DNA from: Limnanthes douglasii subsp. nivea | Taxonomy: Eukaryota > Streptophyta > Magnoliopsida > Brassicales > Limnanthaceae | DNA length: 64,000 bases | Assembly: GCA_036936605.1 (NCBI GenBank) | Contig: JAUPFV010000043.1 | Span: forward strand, 186,001-250,000 | Direction of reading: 5' to 3' | Shown here: positions 21,401 to 33,499 of the stretch, piece after piece | How the letters are laid out: every line of letters starts with the position of its first letter | How positions within the stretch are numbered: the first letter of the stretch is position 1 | Program-made: the position numbers and the translations under genes | The notes under the pieces: generated by a model | Told to the model about the DNA's origin: nothing | The model's database searches: none | The model's input: only the letters and a program-made list of their open reading frames with translations

Positions 21401-21650
21401 TGTCCAAACTTGTTTGGAATGTGTTTTGAGTTCAGAAAGATGAACTTCCTTGTCCAAACTTCTTTGGAAAGTGTTTTGAGTTCAGAAAGATGAAATTTCT
21501 TGTCCAAACTTATTTGGAAAGTATTTTGAGTTCATAAAGATGAACTTTCTTGTCCAAACTTCTTTGGAATATGTTTTGAGTTCCGAAAGATGAACTTGCT
21601 TATCCAAACTTCTTTGGAGTGCCTTTTGAGTTAAAAAAGATGAACATTCT
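21401..21650. repeat. 50-bp minisatellite, five exact-period units
   Basis: The word TGTCCAAACT recurs at 21,401, 21,451, 21,501, 21,551 and (as TATCCAAACT) 21,601, exactly every 50 bp. Each unit contains the small dyad CCAAACTTCTTTGG and the word GAGTTCAGAAAGATGAA. It lies downstream of the antisense ORF. The other arm has it at 34,884-35,133. Confidence 0.95.
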
Positions 21651-21875
21651 ACAGATCATTTTAAGAAGGCAACGGGATTTTATATATAAGTCGGCTATTA
21701 GGACACCTCATTAAAAAATTCATGCACCACCAGGGAAGGAAAGAGTATTCCACCTATACTTACATAAGTCGGCTAACAGTGCAGACCTCTTCCAGTAATA
21801 AAAGTTGTGCTCTCTTGGTCCCTTGGGTCCATCTGGATTTGATATACCCATGATAGGCATCCATAAAGGATAACA
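21651..21875 (-). pseudogene. Element B junction: 3' spacer fused to an RT stub
   Basis: 21,655-21,770 matches the spacer between the antisense ORF and integrase in family A (51,000-51,110), including ACCTCATTAAAA and CACCAGGG-AGGAAAGAGTAT. At about 21,775-21,875 it passes directly into RT coding sequence (MDAYHGYI, minus strand). All of RNase H and integrase has therefore been deleted. The stub ends at the inverted-repeat edge, 21,875. Confidence 0.75.
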
Positions 21876-23930
21876 TCACCCTAATTATTAGAGGTGTTTA
21901 TAAGGATCAGCTTGGAAAGAAGGCTCCAGAGCCCGGAGAGAAAGCTTGTCTCCCTTAGAGGTCTTTTTCTTCTTGGCCTCCCAGTCTGCGCCTTCGCTCC
22001 CTTATTTGCGATTTCTCTTCGAAGCCCTTGGAGGTTTTGGGAGATTCGCTTCCTGGCTTTCAGTCTCTTGCTCCACCACTTGCAAGAGAGCAGCATCAAT
22101 TTGGCTCTGGGCTGGCCCCTCCGGGTCTGTTGGAGCATCCTTCTCAACATCAGGAGGGTTAGCATCACCCACCACCTTTTTGCCCTTCTTCTTCTTGCCT
22201 TTCATCTTGCTCGGGGCTTTGGCCCGGCCTAGCAGGAAGAGTGTCCCATCTGGTTCATGGGTCCTCTTGAGCACAACGTCCGGAGAAGGCTGGGTGGTGA
22301 GCTCCTCCTAGGTTAAGTCTCTCCGACCTGTGGTGTTCCACAGGTGAGACCTTGCCAAATTTCCACTAGTGAAAGCATCGTGGAATCGGTTCCCCCAATT
22401 CTCAGCAGCCCAAGCATTAATCTTGCCACAAGTTATCTGCCCTGCTTTCTGATAGTCACTGAACTCCTTGGGTAACACTGCCAAGGAAAAAGTGAGACCC
22501 ATTAGTTCGAACTGCATTAGATAAGAAAGGGAGAAACAAAAAAAAATAAAGTAGGAGACTTACAATCACTCCTCCACCTACTTCTGAGGAGGCTTGGGTT
22601 CTCTCCGGATTTTATCTTCTTGCCATTCTCCCAGGCACCACTGACAAATAGGAACTGGGTCCTCCAATTCCTCTCTGCCTCCAGCAAATTATCCACCGCC
22701 TTGAAGTTATCCCCCATGTTGAAGTGGTAGAAGGGGATGTGGTGGTTTCTACACAGGCTAGCCACTGCAGCAAACTCCTCCATGGGTAGAGGGATCCCGG
22801 ACAGCCTTGATGCCATGATGCATGACATAAGGGTATACCAAGCATTGGGGCTCAGCTGGCTCGCACAGAGTTTGATCAGATGGAAATATCTGACAATCTC
22901 TGGGTCTAGTAGGAACCTGAGCCCCCAGTTGAATAGCTCCGTGAACATGACCACTTCACTCAACTTGCAGTCCATGGGGGTCTCTGGATGTATAGGAATC
23001 GTGATCTTTACATTTTCTGGAATGCCCCATTTCGAACGCATCATGCCCAACTCAGCAGTGTGGATGAATGCGTAGTTGATTTTTTGTAAGGAGAGAAGGT
23101 AATTAACGCTGACCTTGTGAAAACAAGGCCCCACTCTTCCCTCGAGGCTCTCCGGCAGATCCGGATGCCTCAAAAACAGTTTTTATTTGCCCTTGTCTTT
23201 CTTGGCAACTATTTATTTGCTGGTCTGACCGGAGGGCTCAGACTCAAACGGGGCCTCTTCAACAGAGTCCTCCATTACTTCCTCCATGATTGTTGAAGGG
23301 ATTTCAGCAGCTGTAGTGGGGGGAGGGTTCAAACTTGACTCAGCCTTATCTCCGGACTGATGGGCCTCAGTGCCCTTTTGATTTCTTCTCTCCTAGTAAA
23401 GTGTTTGGAACAGAAGTTTCTGGTTGAAGGTTTGGATTGGAGCCCTCCGGTCCGGACAACCTGTCCTTGGGGGTTCTAATGGGCACTTCTGACCCAGTGC
23501 TGCTATCCTTTGCCCCCGACCTCGAGGGAGTGTTTTTAGTCCCCTGGCCTTTAACCAACCGGCCTTTCCTCCTGTCGACCAGCTTCTCAGGAGAGTGCTC
23601 TGTATCTGATCCCATTGCAATAAAGGGAGAAGGTTTTCCGAGGCTAGTGGCTGTAACTCCTGGCTCGACAGCAGGCTCCGATTCCTGAACTGAGGAACCA
23701 GAGATTATGGGGGAGAGGTTGGTTTGAAATAGTTTTCTAGACTTAGTTCCTTTGGAAGAAGAAGAGCCTCGATCTGACTCAGAAACAGAGGTGTTTGGTC
23801 TATCAACAGGCAAGGTGGGTAACCCTGCTGCGATCCGTCTATCTCTTTCGACTTTTTGAGCCTTCTCTAACTCAAAAAGGTTGAGCCACCCGCCTTTGAC
23901 AAGAGCGTTCCTCGCTATAAACATAAACTA
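21876..23930 (-). pseudogene. Extra antisense ORF of gypsy family A, truncated (spacer copy)
   Basis: Starts at 23,924 (MFIARNALVKGGWLNLFELE), has a serine-rich linker to 23,367, then after a frame break a core at 22,517-23,173 with KWGIPENVKITIPIHPETP, LFNWGLRFLLDPEIVRYF and SPNAWYTLMSCIMASRLSGI (PF04195-like). An intron at 22,478-22,563 (GTAAGT donor, CAG acceptor) joins SRWRSD to LLPKEFSDY in frame. The C-terminal exon runs into the inverted-repeat edge near 21,890. Homologous to 47,691-50,608, with intron position and phase identical. Function unknown. Confidence 0.8.
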
Positions 23931-24024
23931 TCAAACAAAGTTTTGGCTTTAGAGAGAGAAAGCTTTAAGAGGTTTTTGCATAAGTAAATTTGAAGGAGAT
24001 GGTAAAACAGTAGAAAATGAGTTT

Positions 24025-24207
24025 GTATTTATAGTAAAATCTGAAAAAAAGGAAGTTGATTCCTAGGAGAATTCGAAAAGTTTAGCAATGATTAAAAGAC
24101 GGCGCTGATGTCACCACCTTTAATTGAAGAGGTTGCTTTTCGAAGAAGGTGGGTTCGAAATTCAAGGTGAAAAATGGCTGAAGCAACCAATCATAAAGTG
24201 ACACGTG
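24025..24207 (-). promoter_or_regulatory. Promoter of the spacer A antisense ORF
   Basis: Minus-strand TATA box TATAAATAC at 24,025-24,033 and G-box CACGTG at 24,202-24,207, about 170 bp apart. The spacing is almost the same as at 47,430-47,608, and the sequence around the G-box (GGGACACGTGT) is shared. Confidence 0.6.
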
Positions 24208-24429
24208 TCCCACGAACTCTGGCAGTAATAATTAAGTCCATGGATACCCGAGCAAGAATATGTGACCTCAGTGCTATTCTTTCGAGGATGGTAGATTAAA
24301 GATAATTTCTTAAACAGTGTTATCATCCTAGTTTATCACGATCTCGAAGCTGGTAGAGTGGTTATCATCTCCATCATCTTCAATGCTTCAAACCAGGGAG
24401 TCGTAGTTAGGATAAGAGGGATCACTATC

Positions 24430-26285
24430 ACTAGACTAATCGTGATGGTGGTTTTCGTTCCCATCAACCATCATATTATTGTTTGGTCGACGAGGGGCAT
24501 ATATAGTGTTGTTCGAGTGAGAAGATGAAGCTGGTGTGGCACAATTAGAGACCGTGTGACCAAATATGGAGCATTTACTACAAATATACAAGATCTCTTG
24601 GTATTCGATATGGAGGGTGGTGAGCTTTTCCATAAATTTGATTCATAAAACATTTGGGAAAATTCATCATAATGTAAATTCTAGCGAAGTTCATGCATAC
24701 ATAATTGGAGGTATGAGTGACGACATATATGTGAGTGCCCAAGTATACTAAGACCTCTTTTAGATCAAAGCGCATGAGGTAGCCTATAGAATTTAACACA
24801 TAAATGAATCAAATTCAGGGAATCTTTAGAAGTAGAAGTCATTAGCTCATATATCTTGAGTATAAGGAGTTTGCTACTAAAAAAACCAAGGCACCAACTC
24901 AAGCACCATGGTAGTGTTAGCATTGATGGAAAGCTTGAGTAAACAAGTGTTGTGGCTTTGCACTATTAAAGCTTATGCATGCCCCCAAATTCTAGAAATT
25001 ATGAATTCAACATGATATAAGGTAAGTTTCTCACCAATAAAGTATCTTAATAGACACTTGGTCCAGTCCATTTTATCATTGTTTGATAGCTTTAGGTGGG
25101 AGAACAAAGACTCAATCTTCAACGTGCACGGATTGAACTTTTTCCACCGTTATAGTGGATCGATTTCAAGGGGAGAAACAACAATAGTTGCATAACTTTA
25201 TGAGGTTTGGATTGGGTTGGCGGATCGAAGTTTTGGAGGACCATATTGACGGTGTATTTAGGCCTTCCTCTTGAACGATACAAAATCCCGCCTTGACTAT
25301 TTTGACCAAGAAAGGTTTGAGAGAAAGAGGTTATCAAAGTACTACCAAGGATTAGAATGGGGATAATGATAGTTTTGAAGTTTAGAGGGAAACATTAGGT
25401 TGAATTATGGATGATTGTGGAACCAATAGGTCTTTGAAATGAAATGTTTGGAAGGAAATGAGGTGGGTTGAGTAGGCTTGGAAAAATTGTGGAGTGGTAG
25501 ATTAGGGTTGGGTAAAGTTGCATGACATTAGATTTGGGCTTGGACAAATCTGACTGCATAAAGAAGCGATTAAAAGCATCTTCAACAAGGGATGGGTTGG
25601 TTATTGGGCACAAGATAGTGGATGCGGGATAGTTTACTTGGATTGGGTCTTACATACTATCACAACACGTGCCAGATAGCAAAAGAGATGCATGAATGGT
25701 AGATGAGATAACCAACATGGTGTGATCAATAGAAATCGTATGGGAGGTACTATTATGGTTGAGGCGGTGACATAGAGGGGATTGTTCTCCACTGGTGAGC
25801 ATTGACTAAGACCCAAAATAACAAGATCGGCAACAACCACGCTTAAAGCAACACGATGGGAGCTAATGGAGGATAGTGAGCTCATTTCACAGATGTGTTA
25901 CTGAGCTTGAGAGTCAGTTTGGAAGAGACAATGATCACCTGAATAAATAACAGTTAAACGATCGAGTTTAGTATTATGTGTACCGCAGTCAGCTTCATAT
26001 AGGTCTTCATCATCGTTCGTCCAACACAATTTTCTTCAAAGATAACATGATTTGAACTAGCGGAAGTGGAAGGGTTCGCATGCACGATAATAAAAAGGTC
26101 ATGCACATGAATATTTAGGGATGGTCTCAGGCCAAAGTAATATGTCACGTGAACCTCGAGGGAGGTATTGTGAGATCATCGGGATCAACTCATAATTTAC
26201 CATTTTAGTACGATTGAAGCCGATGTTTTTAAAAGAGAATGATAATTTTCTATTAGGTTTTGAGTTTTCCCTAGTATTGACCATT
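24430..26285 (-). pseudogene. LINE-type ORF1 relic (DUF4283-like, zinc knuckle)
   Basis: The minus strand opens with MVNTRENSKPNR at 26,284. After decayed sequence, a DUF4283-like region is readable at about 24,890-25,110 (LLRYFIGEKLTLYHVEFIISRIWG). Next come GYLMRFDLKEVLVYLG and ARIYIMMNFPKCF at 24,640-24,790. A CX2CX4HX4C zinc knuckle ends the domain at 24,541-24,582. This order is that of the RNA-binding ORF1 protein of plant L1-type LINEs. No endonuclease/RT ORF2 follows: family A sequence starts within a few hundred bases. Multiple stops make it a pseudogene. Confidence 0.65.
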
Positions 26286-26744
26286 GTAGAGAAATAGTAA
26301 GTAGAAGAGGAATAAATCTTTTAAAATATTGTTCATAAATGAAAAGAGAGGGGAGCATAAAATGCATTTTTTTTTAAAACCATTCATCGAGATAGATATG
26401 CCTATGAGAGGTCAATGAATGAGTGGACCCAGACAATGAACTCCAAAATAAAGTTTTGAAGAATACAAGAATAGTTATAAAACATGCGAACAAAACAAAA
26501 AACTCTAACAATAGGATTATGTTGGTTTGCATTTTTTTTAAAAACTCTTATTAAAAAAGAGAAGCAAAAATTTTAATTCTCCTTTTATGAAATTTAAAAA
26601 ATAAAATATTTACAAAAATCAAATATTCACTCTTAAACACCGATGGTGAGAGTGTATTTTTGAAAACATCAATAGCTTAAAAATTTAGAAAAAAACTAGT
26701 GAAACTTTTCACACTAGCATTAACTATCTATTACTACTAAAAGA
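26286..26744. other. AT-rich stretch, nothing recognised
   Basis: This could be the 5' leader of the LINE relic or unrelated intergenic sequence. No ORF, repeat or motif stands out apart from A/T tracts. Confidence 0.4.
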
Positions 26745-27776
26745 AGGGAATTGCTAAAGAAAGCCATTTTTACTCCGTGAAGTCGCTTGTTTTGAATTTT
26801 AAATTACTCTGTCAAATTATTTTTTTGACGATTTTATCCTTCACGAAATCGTATAAATAGAAGAAATTACTCCGTGAAGTTACCATAATTTAAAAAAAAA
26901 TACAATTTCTCTACCTTCTCTCTACTTTCTCTCTCTAAACATAAAGAACTAAAACTAAAACTAAAGAAGTTAATACTATCATTATCAATTAAAATATTAC
27001 CCATTGCCTTCAAACCCACTTAATCATATATCCTAACACTTAAATGGCTTATTTGCAAAAAAAACATATTTAGATCTTAGTTTTCGAAAGGTTTCTTAAA
27101 CCATAATGGGTATTTTGTTTTACTTTGAATTTATATTGTTTTTAGTTAGTATAAGTCTTTAGTAAATGATAACCTACTAAAAAAATTACAAAAATGGACA
27201 AAATTAAAAGATAAATGTTGAAAAGTTGAAAAAAAAACGATACAGATCTAATACAGGTCTGTCCGCCAATGCAATGACGTCAGCACCATCGTGTACGCTA
27301 TTTGCCCGGCGGAAAGTACCATCTTCTTCGACAGGATGATGACGACGAACACCACCTGGACGCCATCGTCTGCCGAAAACGGACATTTTTTTATTTTCTT
27401 TTTAAAAATATTTTTTCAGAAAAACAAAAAGATACAATGGTCAATGTTCATGTTGGTTTGTGGAAAAACAAGTTTTGTTACCATTTCGGCAAGTTTTGTT
27501 AACATTTTATTAAGTTTTATAAAGTTGAAAAATAAGAGTTTTGGTTAGTTTAAGTTTTGAGTTTTTATGATTTGAGTGAGTTTTAAGAAGTAAAATGTTA
27601 GGTTATGGTAGATTTTCAGTTTTGCAACTTCATGAAATAAATAATGGCATAAAACGTAATTAAATAAACATTTAAAAACTTTTTGGATTTTTTGCCTAGT
27701 GACAATTTTGTAAATATTGAAAAACAGAAAAAAGCGATTTCGCGGAATAGTTTCGACTTTTTTTTAACAATTCTCC
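26745..27776. mobile_element. Non-autonomous TIR transposon, about 1.03 kb, with a GC-rich island
   Basis: The left end (GGGAATTGCTAAAGAAAG, then TACTCCGTGAAGTCGCTT) is an imperfect inverted copy of the right end (reverse complement GGAGAATTGTTAAAAAAAAG, then TATTCCGCGAAATCGCTT) over about 45 bp. Inside are a TATA box (GTATAAATAG, 26,851-26,860) with a CT-rich leader, and at about 27,240-27,390 an island much richer in GC than its surroundings. Long degenerate TIRs with a foreign-looking interior resemble non-autonomous MULEs. I could not define a target duplication. Confidence 0.6.
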
Positions 27777-27893
27777 TAAAAACATTTGTGGGTTGACATA
27801 TGAGTGATATTGTTTTTCTTCCGCTATTATTTGTGTCAGAGGATAGTTGTGTGACTTGTTGCGTCTTTATACGGTCTGGAAACCACGTGTTTG

Positions 27894-28004
27894 TCCGTTT
27901 TAGCACGTGTCCAATTAATATCACCCACGCCATGCAGATATTCCACGTAACCGTAACCAATGCTATTCTTAGTCGTTTGACTTATGAAATTGTATCATCA
28001 CGTG
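27894..28004. promoter_or_regulatory. Cluster of three CACGTG motifs
   Basis: CACGTG occurs at 27,894-27,899, 27,904-27,909 and 27,999-28,004. Two are conserved in the other arm (58,437-58,442 and 58,457-58,462). No gene start is evident nearby. It could be a relic of a promoter or element LTR. Confidence 0.4.
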
Positions 28005-28009
28005 TACTA

Positions 28010-28640
28010 CATAAAAGCTGAAAGGGTGATTTTACTATTTATTTTCTTAACCACCTTAGCATGTTTCTTTTTATTATCATAAATCAATTGGATCCAAGGT
28101 CTAATAAAATAAAAACATAATACTATTATAATATATATTACAAATTTTATTCAGCTATTTTAGATGAATACTTACCATCAAAATATTACTTTGAATTGTG
28201 TTTTAGTCCAATGTTGATTTTATAAACAAAATTCTATTCATTAAAATCACATCTTAAACCTTATCTAGAAAAAATAACGTTTTTAAATATTTTAAGACAC
28301 ATTTTATATTTAAAAGATTAATTTTAATTATATTAAGATTATTTATTTTTAAACTTGAAAAATTAAAACTCAATATTATAGTAGAACACGTCGTTCCGAT
28401 TTTTGAAATAAAAAGTTAGTGGACGATCTCTAAAATACTATTATGGAAACACTCCACAACATTAATAAATGATGACCAACATACGCATATAAAGGTTATC
28501 TTTCAAAAAATCATCTAAAAAGAGAAACGTTCTTGTTCAAGTCAAAAGATTCGAAATTGAAATTATTATTACTGTCATTACCATAAAAATCAACACGAAA
28601 CAAATTTTGAATTGGACCAAAAGAGAGCGAGACAAACCAT
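28010..28640. other. AT-rich sequence, no gene seen
   Basis: Very AT-rich and shared with 57,780-58,350 in reverse. No coding signal in either copy that survives comparison. The open frames on one side are not preserved on the other. Confidence 0.4.
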
Positions 28641-30560
28641 CACAGAAGCTCTATAACAACATAGTGCCTAATCAAAGCCCACAATGACATGGGTCACACC
28701 TGAAGATAAATCACATAGTCACCCCATAGATCAGTATATGTCAAACTACGACGATCCTTAATAGAGTTCAAGATATGAAGTACAATTCAAGCATATCTCA
28801 ATTAACTTTGGAAATACTGAAGAACAATCTACCTTATAAAGTCAACCAATATAATATTGATAAGTATCATAAGACTAAAAATCTCAAGTACTATATTGAA
28901 AAATTTCAATGTGAGATGCTAGAATTGAGTATATATTATAAGCTCTTGTACCCAATATTTTTTACGACTTATGAGGCAGTGCTAACACAAGGTTTAGTCA
29001 ATTATTTACGGGCTTAATTCAAGACATTAAAATGTAAGAACATCGTTCAAAGACCAATTCATCGGAAGAAAGGTAATCCGATGAGACATAGATTACATAA
29101 TATACTATGAGAAAAAGCCCAATCAAAATATGCAGGACTAGACAAAAAGGTTATCGGCATTAAAAATATCTTTCAAAATCAACAAACTTTATAGATATGG
29201 CATCTTCTACGGTATCTTGGCATAATATATTATATAGTGAAAGGCCTTGACCTTTGGTGATCTCTTAAACCAGACCGAACAACAAATTAAAATCAATGAA
29301 ACTAGGCGTATGGCATATAGTCGATGAGTCAAGTCATTAATCTTTGCACCAGTTATAACAACTAAACACTCTTTTAAATAACCACACCGAAAATCCTCCG
29401 ATTACACAAACACCACAAAACAAAAATAATCTACCATGGGTTCACAATTTCAATAAAATGAGCTCATTGAGAGTGTGACAACCATATATGACAAGAAAAC
29501 CACGTGGTCCACTTTTGAAAACTTGAAAAATATGGAGCGCAAAAGATAACAAAAACCATAACAAATTATATAAGTACCACAATCAGATTGGATAAGCTCA
29601 TATGACAATCATAAGTCTGTGGGTGGTTATTGTATGTATTTTGAGGATACCTATATCTCTCGGTCCTTCAAGAAATAAAATATCATAGCTTAATCCAACA
29701 CATAATCTGAATATCAAGCTCTTGCAAACCTGTCAGCGTAACTCATATAGCTTTTCTGGATTTTGGTTGAGTTTTAATTTCTACCAATACGAACCCACAC
29801 ATCTGGTGTGAAACTTTAGAGGTAGCTATCTTTCCTCGAATCCGTTTTTTCATGCTCAAATGAATGATATCTATTCAGATATACACTTCATTCATGATCA
29901 ATTTTTTCAACACTCTCTATAAAAACGATATGTTCCTTTTCACGATCACACAACAGACTATCTCACCAAACAACTCTCTTATTTCTAATGTTTTTCAAAT
30001 CACCATTATAGTTTAAGGGGGATATTAGAAAGAATGTATCAAGAAAGAAGACAAAGATGGTAGTGTAAAAATAAGAGAATAAATACGGTTCAATGATAAG
30101 AGAGAAAGTATTATGACTCATAGAAGAATGTGTTACTTGTGAAACAAGATTAAATATGTTAGGGTACAACTGAAAGACAACTCAATTTTAACCTTAACTT
30201 TTCATAGTAAAATACTGAGTTTTGACTATTAAAAAAACGATACCGCTTTAACTAATACTGAAGCCTTTTATGTTATAGGCCAACTTATTCAATCCACTGG
30301 ACTCGGTCTATACGTAAGGAACTCCGCTCATTATAAAGACTGGATGCAATAGTTCTTCTAAAAGAACTCTATTTTTATCAACAAGATAAGATCTATTACA
30401 CTATTATTCTAGCACTAGAAGTTTGTTAATATTTGTAACCAATGTATTGTATAACAAAAAATCCATCACTCTAGAAAATATGAAAAACACAACAACATAT
30501 TCACAATCTAAAAATATCTCAAATTCGCTACTTTAACTTTACCAAACTCCGACATCCAGC
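28640..30560 (+). mobile_element. copia2 relic (internal fragment, RNase H, 3' LTR start)
   Basis: An 80-codon frame at 28,775-29,017 (LTLEILKNNLPYKVNQYN) is conserved in the inverted copy at 57,517-57,768 but its domain is not recognised. It may be gag-derived. From 29,610 the plus strand gives copia RNase H words (GYCMYFEDTYISRSFKK, then YLSSNPFFHAQM-DIYSDIHFIHD). A purine tract (30,015-30,023) precedes a likely LTR start TGTATCAAG at 30,035. RT and integrase are absent. Confidence 0.65.
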
Positions 30561-31060
30561 GAATATACTTGGTTCTTTTTTTTTTTGGAATATGAATGAT
30601 TGGAGCCCATGAACACAATACCAACCATATAGCTAATAAGATTATCATATGTCACATGCTTACTCACATAAGAGTCGCGATAAAGGTTCTCTCAAAATAT
30701 TTAAATAACTTTATCGACAAGCCCAACATTTGAAAGACATATATATTTGAAGGCAATGTCCAAACAACTTGAAGTACTCAGTAGAGAAAGACATATATAT
30801 TTCTCTCGCTCGTGCTCGCTACACAAGATTAATAAATCTCTTCCATTATTATGAATAATGATGAATGATCTAACCCCCCCTAGGCTAACAATAGAAACTT
30901 ATAACTTGTTCTCTTAAACAGCTGAACAAAAACTGTGCCGCAACTGTAACATCCGCAGTGGCGTAGATTGTGGAAGGAAATGAAATCACCAACGTTTCCA
31001 CCTGACATATTTATACCTTGTACTATCCTGTTTATTATTCAAACATGCTTGGATCAACGG
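30561..31060. other. copia2 LTR remainder and reversed copia1 LTR fragment
   Basis: 30,561-30,790 continues the copia2 LTR-like sequence seen at 42,990-43,210 and 56,400-56,640. 30,860-31,060 matches, in reverse, the continuation of the copia1 3' LTR past the element B insertion, with a reversed TATAAATA near 31,008. No ORF. Confidence 0.55.
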
Positions 31061-31478
31061 TGATAATGAAGGAAAATACAAGTAATAATATGGTTAATTA
31101 TGTAAAATATAATGACTAAATGTGTATATTTGGTGATTAATGACCAAAGTAAAGCAAACATAAGAAATATAGGGATTGGGTGATATGCCCAAGAACTTGT
31201 CTGTATATAGTATATGAGTGGGGTGAGAAATTCAGTTTAACAATAGTAATTATGTAATTTTACTATCCACCTCATGTACTGTATAAGGACATTTCCTTTT
31301 TGGGAAAAGGGCCAATAATTAGTCAATTATTGCTACATTTATTCATTTTGTCTCTTACTCTGTCTATAAAATATTAATCTTATAGTTACTGTTACCATAT
31401 ACAAATATTTCTTAGGCAAACACATTCGTACGAACATTTCCGCTTCCGAACTTACCTAAGAATATTCTGAGTTCATTA
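31061..31478 (+). repeat. Element B 5' LTR (418 bp)
   Basis: Starts TGATAATG and ends TTCATTA. It aligns with 38,981-39,401, 17,132-17,552 and 55,016-55,327. A TATA-like box (CTGTATAAGGAC) lies near 31,278. The primer-binding site TGGCGTCGTCTGTGGGAAC follows at 31,480-31,498. Confidence 0.88.
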
Positions 31479-31539
31479 GTGGCGTCGTCTGTGGGAACCT
31501 GAGTAGTACCCATAATTAACGTTCCAAAACCTTGAAAAT

Positions 31540-33460
31540 AATAAGAAAAATGGAAACATAACTTCGTGGTGAGACTGAGATGAATCCGACCAAAGATCTG
31601 ATTGGTGCTGAATCTGGTGACCATTAGATGGAAGAACATGTCACAAACTAAATAAATGACCCTAACCAATACGCGAAAGAACTTTTAGAAGAATATGTCT
31701 TGGTTGTCAGGCGTAACAAATTGTTGGAGGATATCGAAAGACTAAATGCGGAGAAATAATCGATAATAGGCTCTAGAAGAGTCAGATCTAAAGTCCGACG
31801 AGAGAGAGTTATGGATGTTCAGATTCAAGATACCATTCAACCTGAAGAAAGGCATCAAAGGAAAAGTCATTGATCTTCCAAAAGGCGAGCTAGATTGGAA
31901 CAAAGATATGAGTCATCGAAATCTAGTGAGTATACTTCACTTAGCTCAGATGAATTTTCATCCTCGGGCACCGATGTCGTGTAAAAAGTAGATCAGAAGT
32001 AAATAAATTCAAAGACGTGTAAGAACTCTCATTGGAACAGTCGGAGAAGGAAGGAGTCGAGGAAGAAAATTGATCATGGGAAAATAAAGCTACATTCCGA
32101 GGAGCCTGACAAAGCAGGGAATGTCCGACTGGAACATGTAACTCCATGGGGGCAGCTTAAATCTGACAGTTATAATCAAGATTACCGAGTCAATAATTAA
32201 TTTACTTTTCCAACAGAGGGAAGACTCTATATGGCAGTTAATGAAGGTCCATGGGGGAGTGCTTACAAAGTCGGACATAATTGGAGGTCATCTTCACTCT
32301 CTCCGGAGATCTTATCTGGATATCTGCCCAAGTGGTTTGCTATTTCCAAGTTGGAAATTTTTGACGAGACTGAAGATCCGGATAATCACATTGAGAAGTT
32401 CAAAAAAAAATGATCAATTATGATAATAAGCTATTGTGCAAGGCATTCTCCCAAACCTTCAAGAACGCTAAATCCAAGTGCTATAATCATTTAACTCAAG
32501 GATGTATTAAATTTTTTGATATGTTTTGGAGTATATTCCGATAACATTTCGTTGGTAGCAAGAAATTCCTTACGAATAAGGATACTATCATTTACTGCAG
32601 ACAGAAAGTTGGGTCAAGCTTAAAAGAGTACACGAAACGTTTTCTTCAGGTCAAGACGGATACAGAATTTTTTGAAGACAAGGCGGCATTGGCTTCTTTC
32701 CAAATGCGTTTTCTCCTGGGGGTAATGAAAGATAATGCCACGGAGACACATGCCAGGATATTCGAAGCGTTGTTGGATAAGATAGAGAAGCGAATTCTAG
32801 TAGAAGAAACTAAATCCTTGGAGATAGATCGATGGCTCAATTTTATCAGGATCCGACCTTGATTAGAGCTAGTACACCAACGGTTCATGTCCGACCACAA
32901 ATATCACAACTAACAACAATCGTCCGACCCCGAGCACCAGTTCAAGCAACAAGTCAAAATCCTCAACGGGCAGTACACAATCAACAGTATGCACCTGCAG
33001 GACAAGCATCTCAACAGTACGTTCGACCCATGTCCAACAAATGGGTCCGACTCACTCATTATGCCGAGTTAACTGAGTGTGTATAAACCATTTTCGAGAA
33101 AGCACGTGCTAATGTACACTTTTGTAATCCTTTCCCGTTGCAGAACCCTAGGGAGCATGAGAAGAATAAATATTGTCAATTTGATTAAGACACCAATCAC
33201 GATACACAAGATTGTGTGGCATTAAAGAAAGGAGTCCAATATTTGATGAATAATGGAAAGTTAATCGATTTTGTGAAAAAGAATTCTGCGGTTGTTCCTA
33301 AGCAAGAAGTTGCTCCTAAAAAAGAGGGTACTATGATGATATCTGAAGCGGCCGATGAAGAACTTATTGACGCATTCGATATCACTATAGAGTATCTGGA
33401 TCCAAATTCGGGTAGAAACAGTATAAACATGGTTGAAGAACCAATTTCTATATGAAAGGT
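31540..33460 (+). pseudogene. Element B gag
   Basis: A charged N-terminus (31,680-31,930; RRNKLLEDIERLNAEK, SRRVRSKVRRERVMD) is followed by KSSEYTSL. The gag core runs 32,231-32,500 (MAVNEGPWGSAYKVGHNWR, then KWFAISKLEIFDETEDPDNHIEKF), and a glutamine-rich linker 32,830-33,080. A degraded knuckle (TQDCVALKKGVQYLM) is near 33,205-33,250. Many stops interrupt it. The same order is seen inverted at 45,364-46,897 (B'). Confidence 0.8.
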
Positions 33461-33499
33461 TAGTGAATTATATGCATTCTTTGAATAACTAACATTTTT

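Larger units (their letters stand above)
13735..21875. repeat. Left arm of the young 8.15 kb inverted repeat
   Basis: This 8141 bp segment is the reverse complement of 34,659-42,814 with only scattered differences (98-99% identity by eye). Paired positions add to 56,549 near the outer edge, 56,525 between the TA tract and the poly-T tract, and 56,533-56,534 near the inner edge, the shifts being explained by those two simple-sequence tracts. The outer edge is at 13,735, where the right arm departs. The inner edge is at 21,875, where this arm joins truncated family A sequence. Confidence 0.93.
27795..31370. repeat. Left arm of the older inverted duplication
   Basis: Aligns in reverse with 55,016-58,545: the CACGTG-rich segment, the copia2 relic, the copia1 LTR fragment and the first part of the element B LTR. 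Paired positions add to about 86,340-86,390. By eye the matching stretches are roughly 85-90% identical, with large indels (for example about 800 bp missing near 30,790 in this arm). Confidence 0.8.

Noticed and set aside
21401..21650. CRISPR-like array
   Set aside because: Repeats are directly abutting with no unique spacers, in plant retrotransposon DNA. It is a minisatellite.
21401..21650. Heat-shock-element cluster
   Set aside because: GAA and TTC words occur in each unit but not in consistent 5-bp alternation, and the array is downstream of the gene.
27204..27386. Host gene exon in the GC-rich island
   Set aside because: Only 60 codons without a known domain or splice context; kept only as a possible captured fragment.
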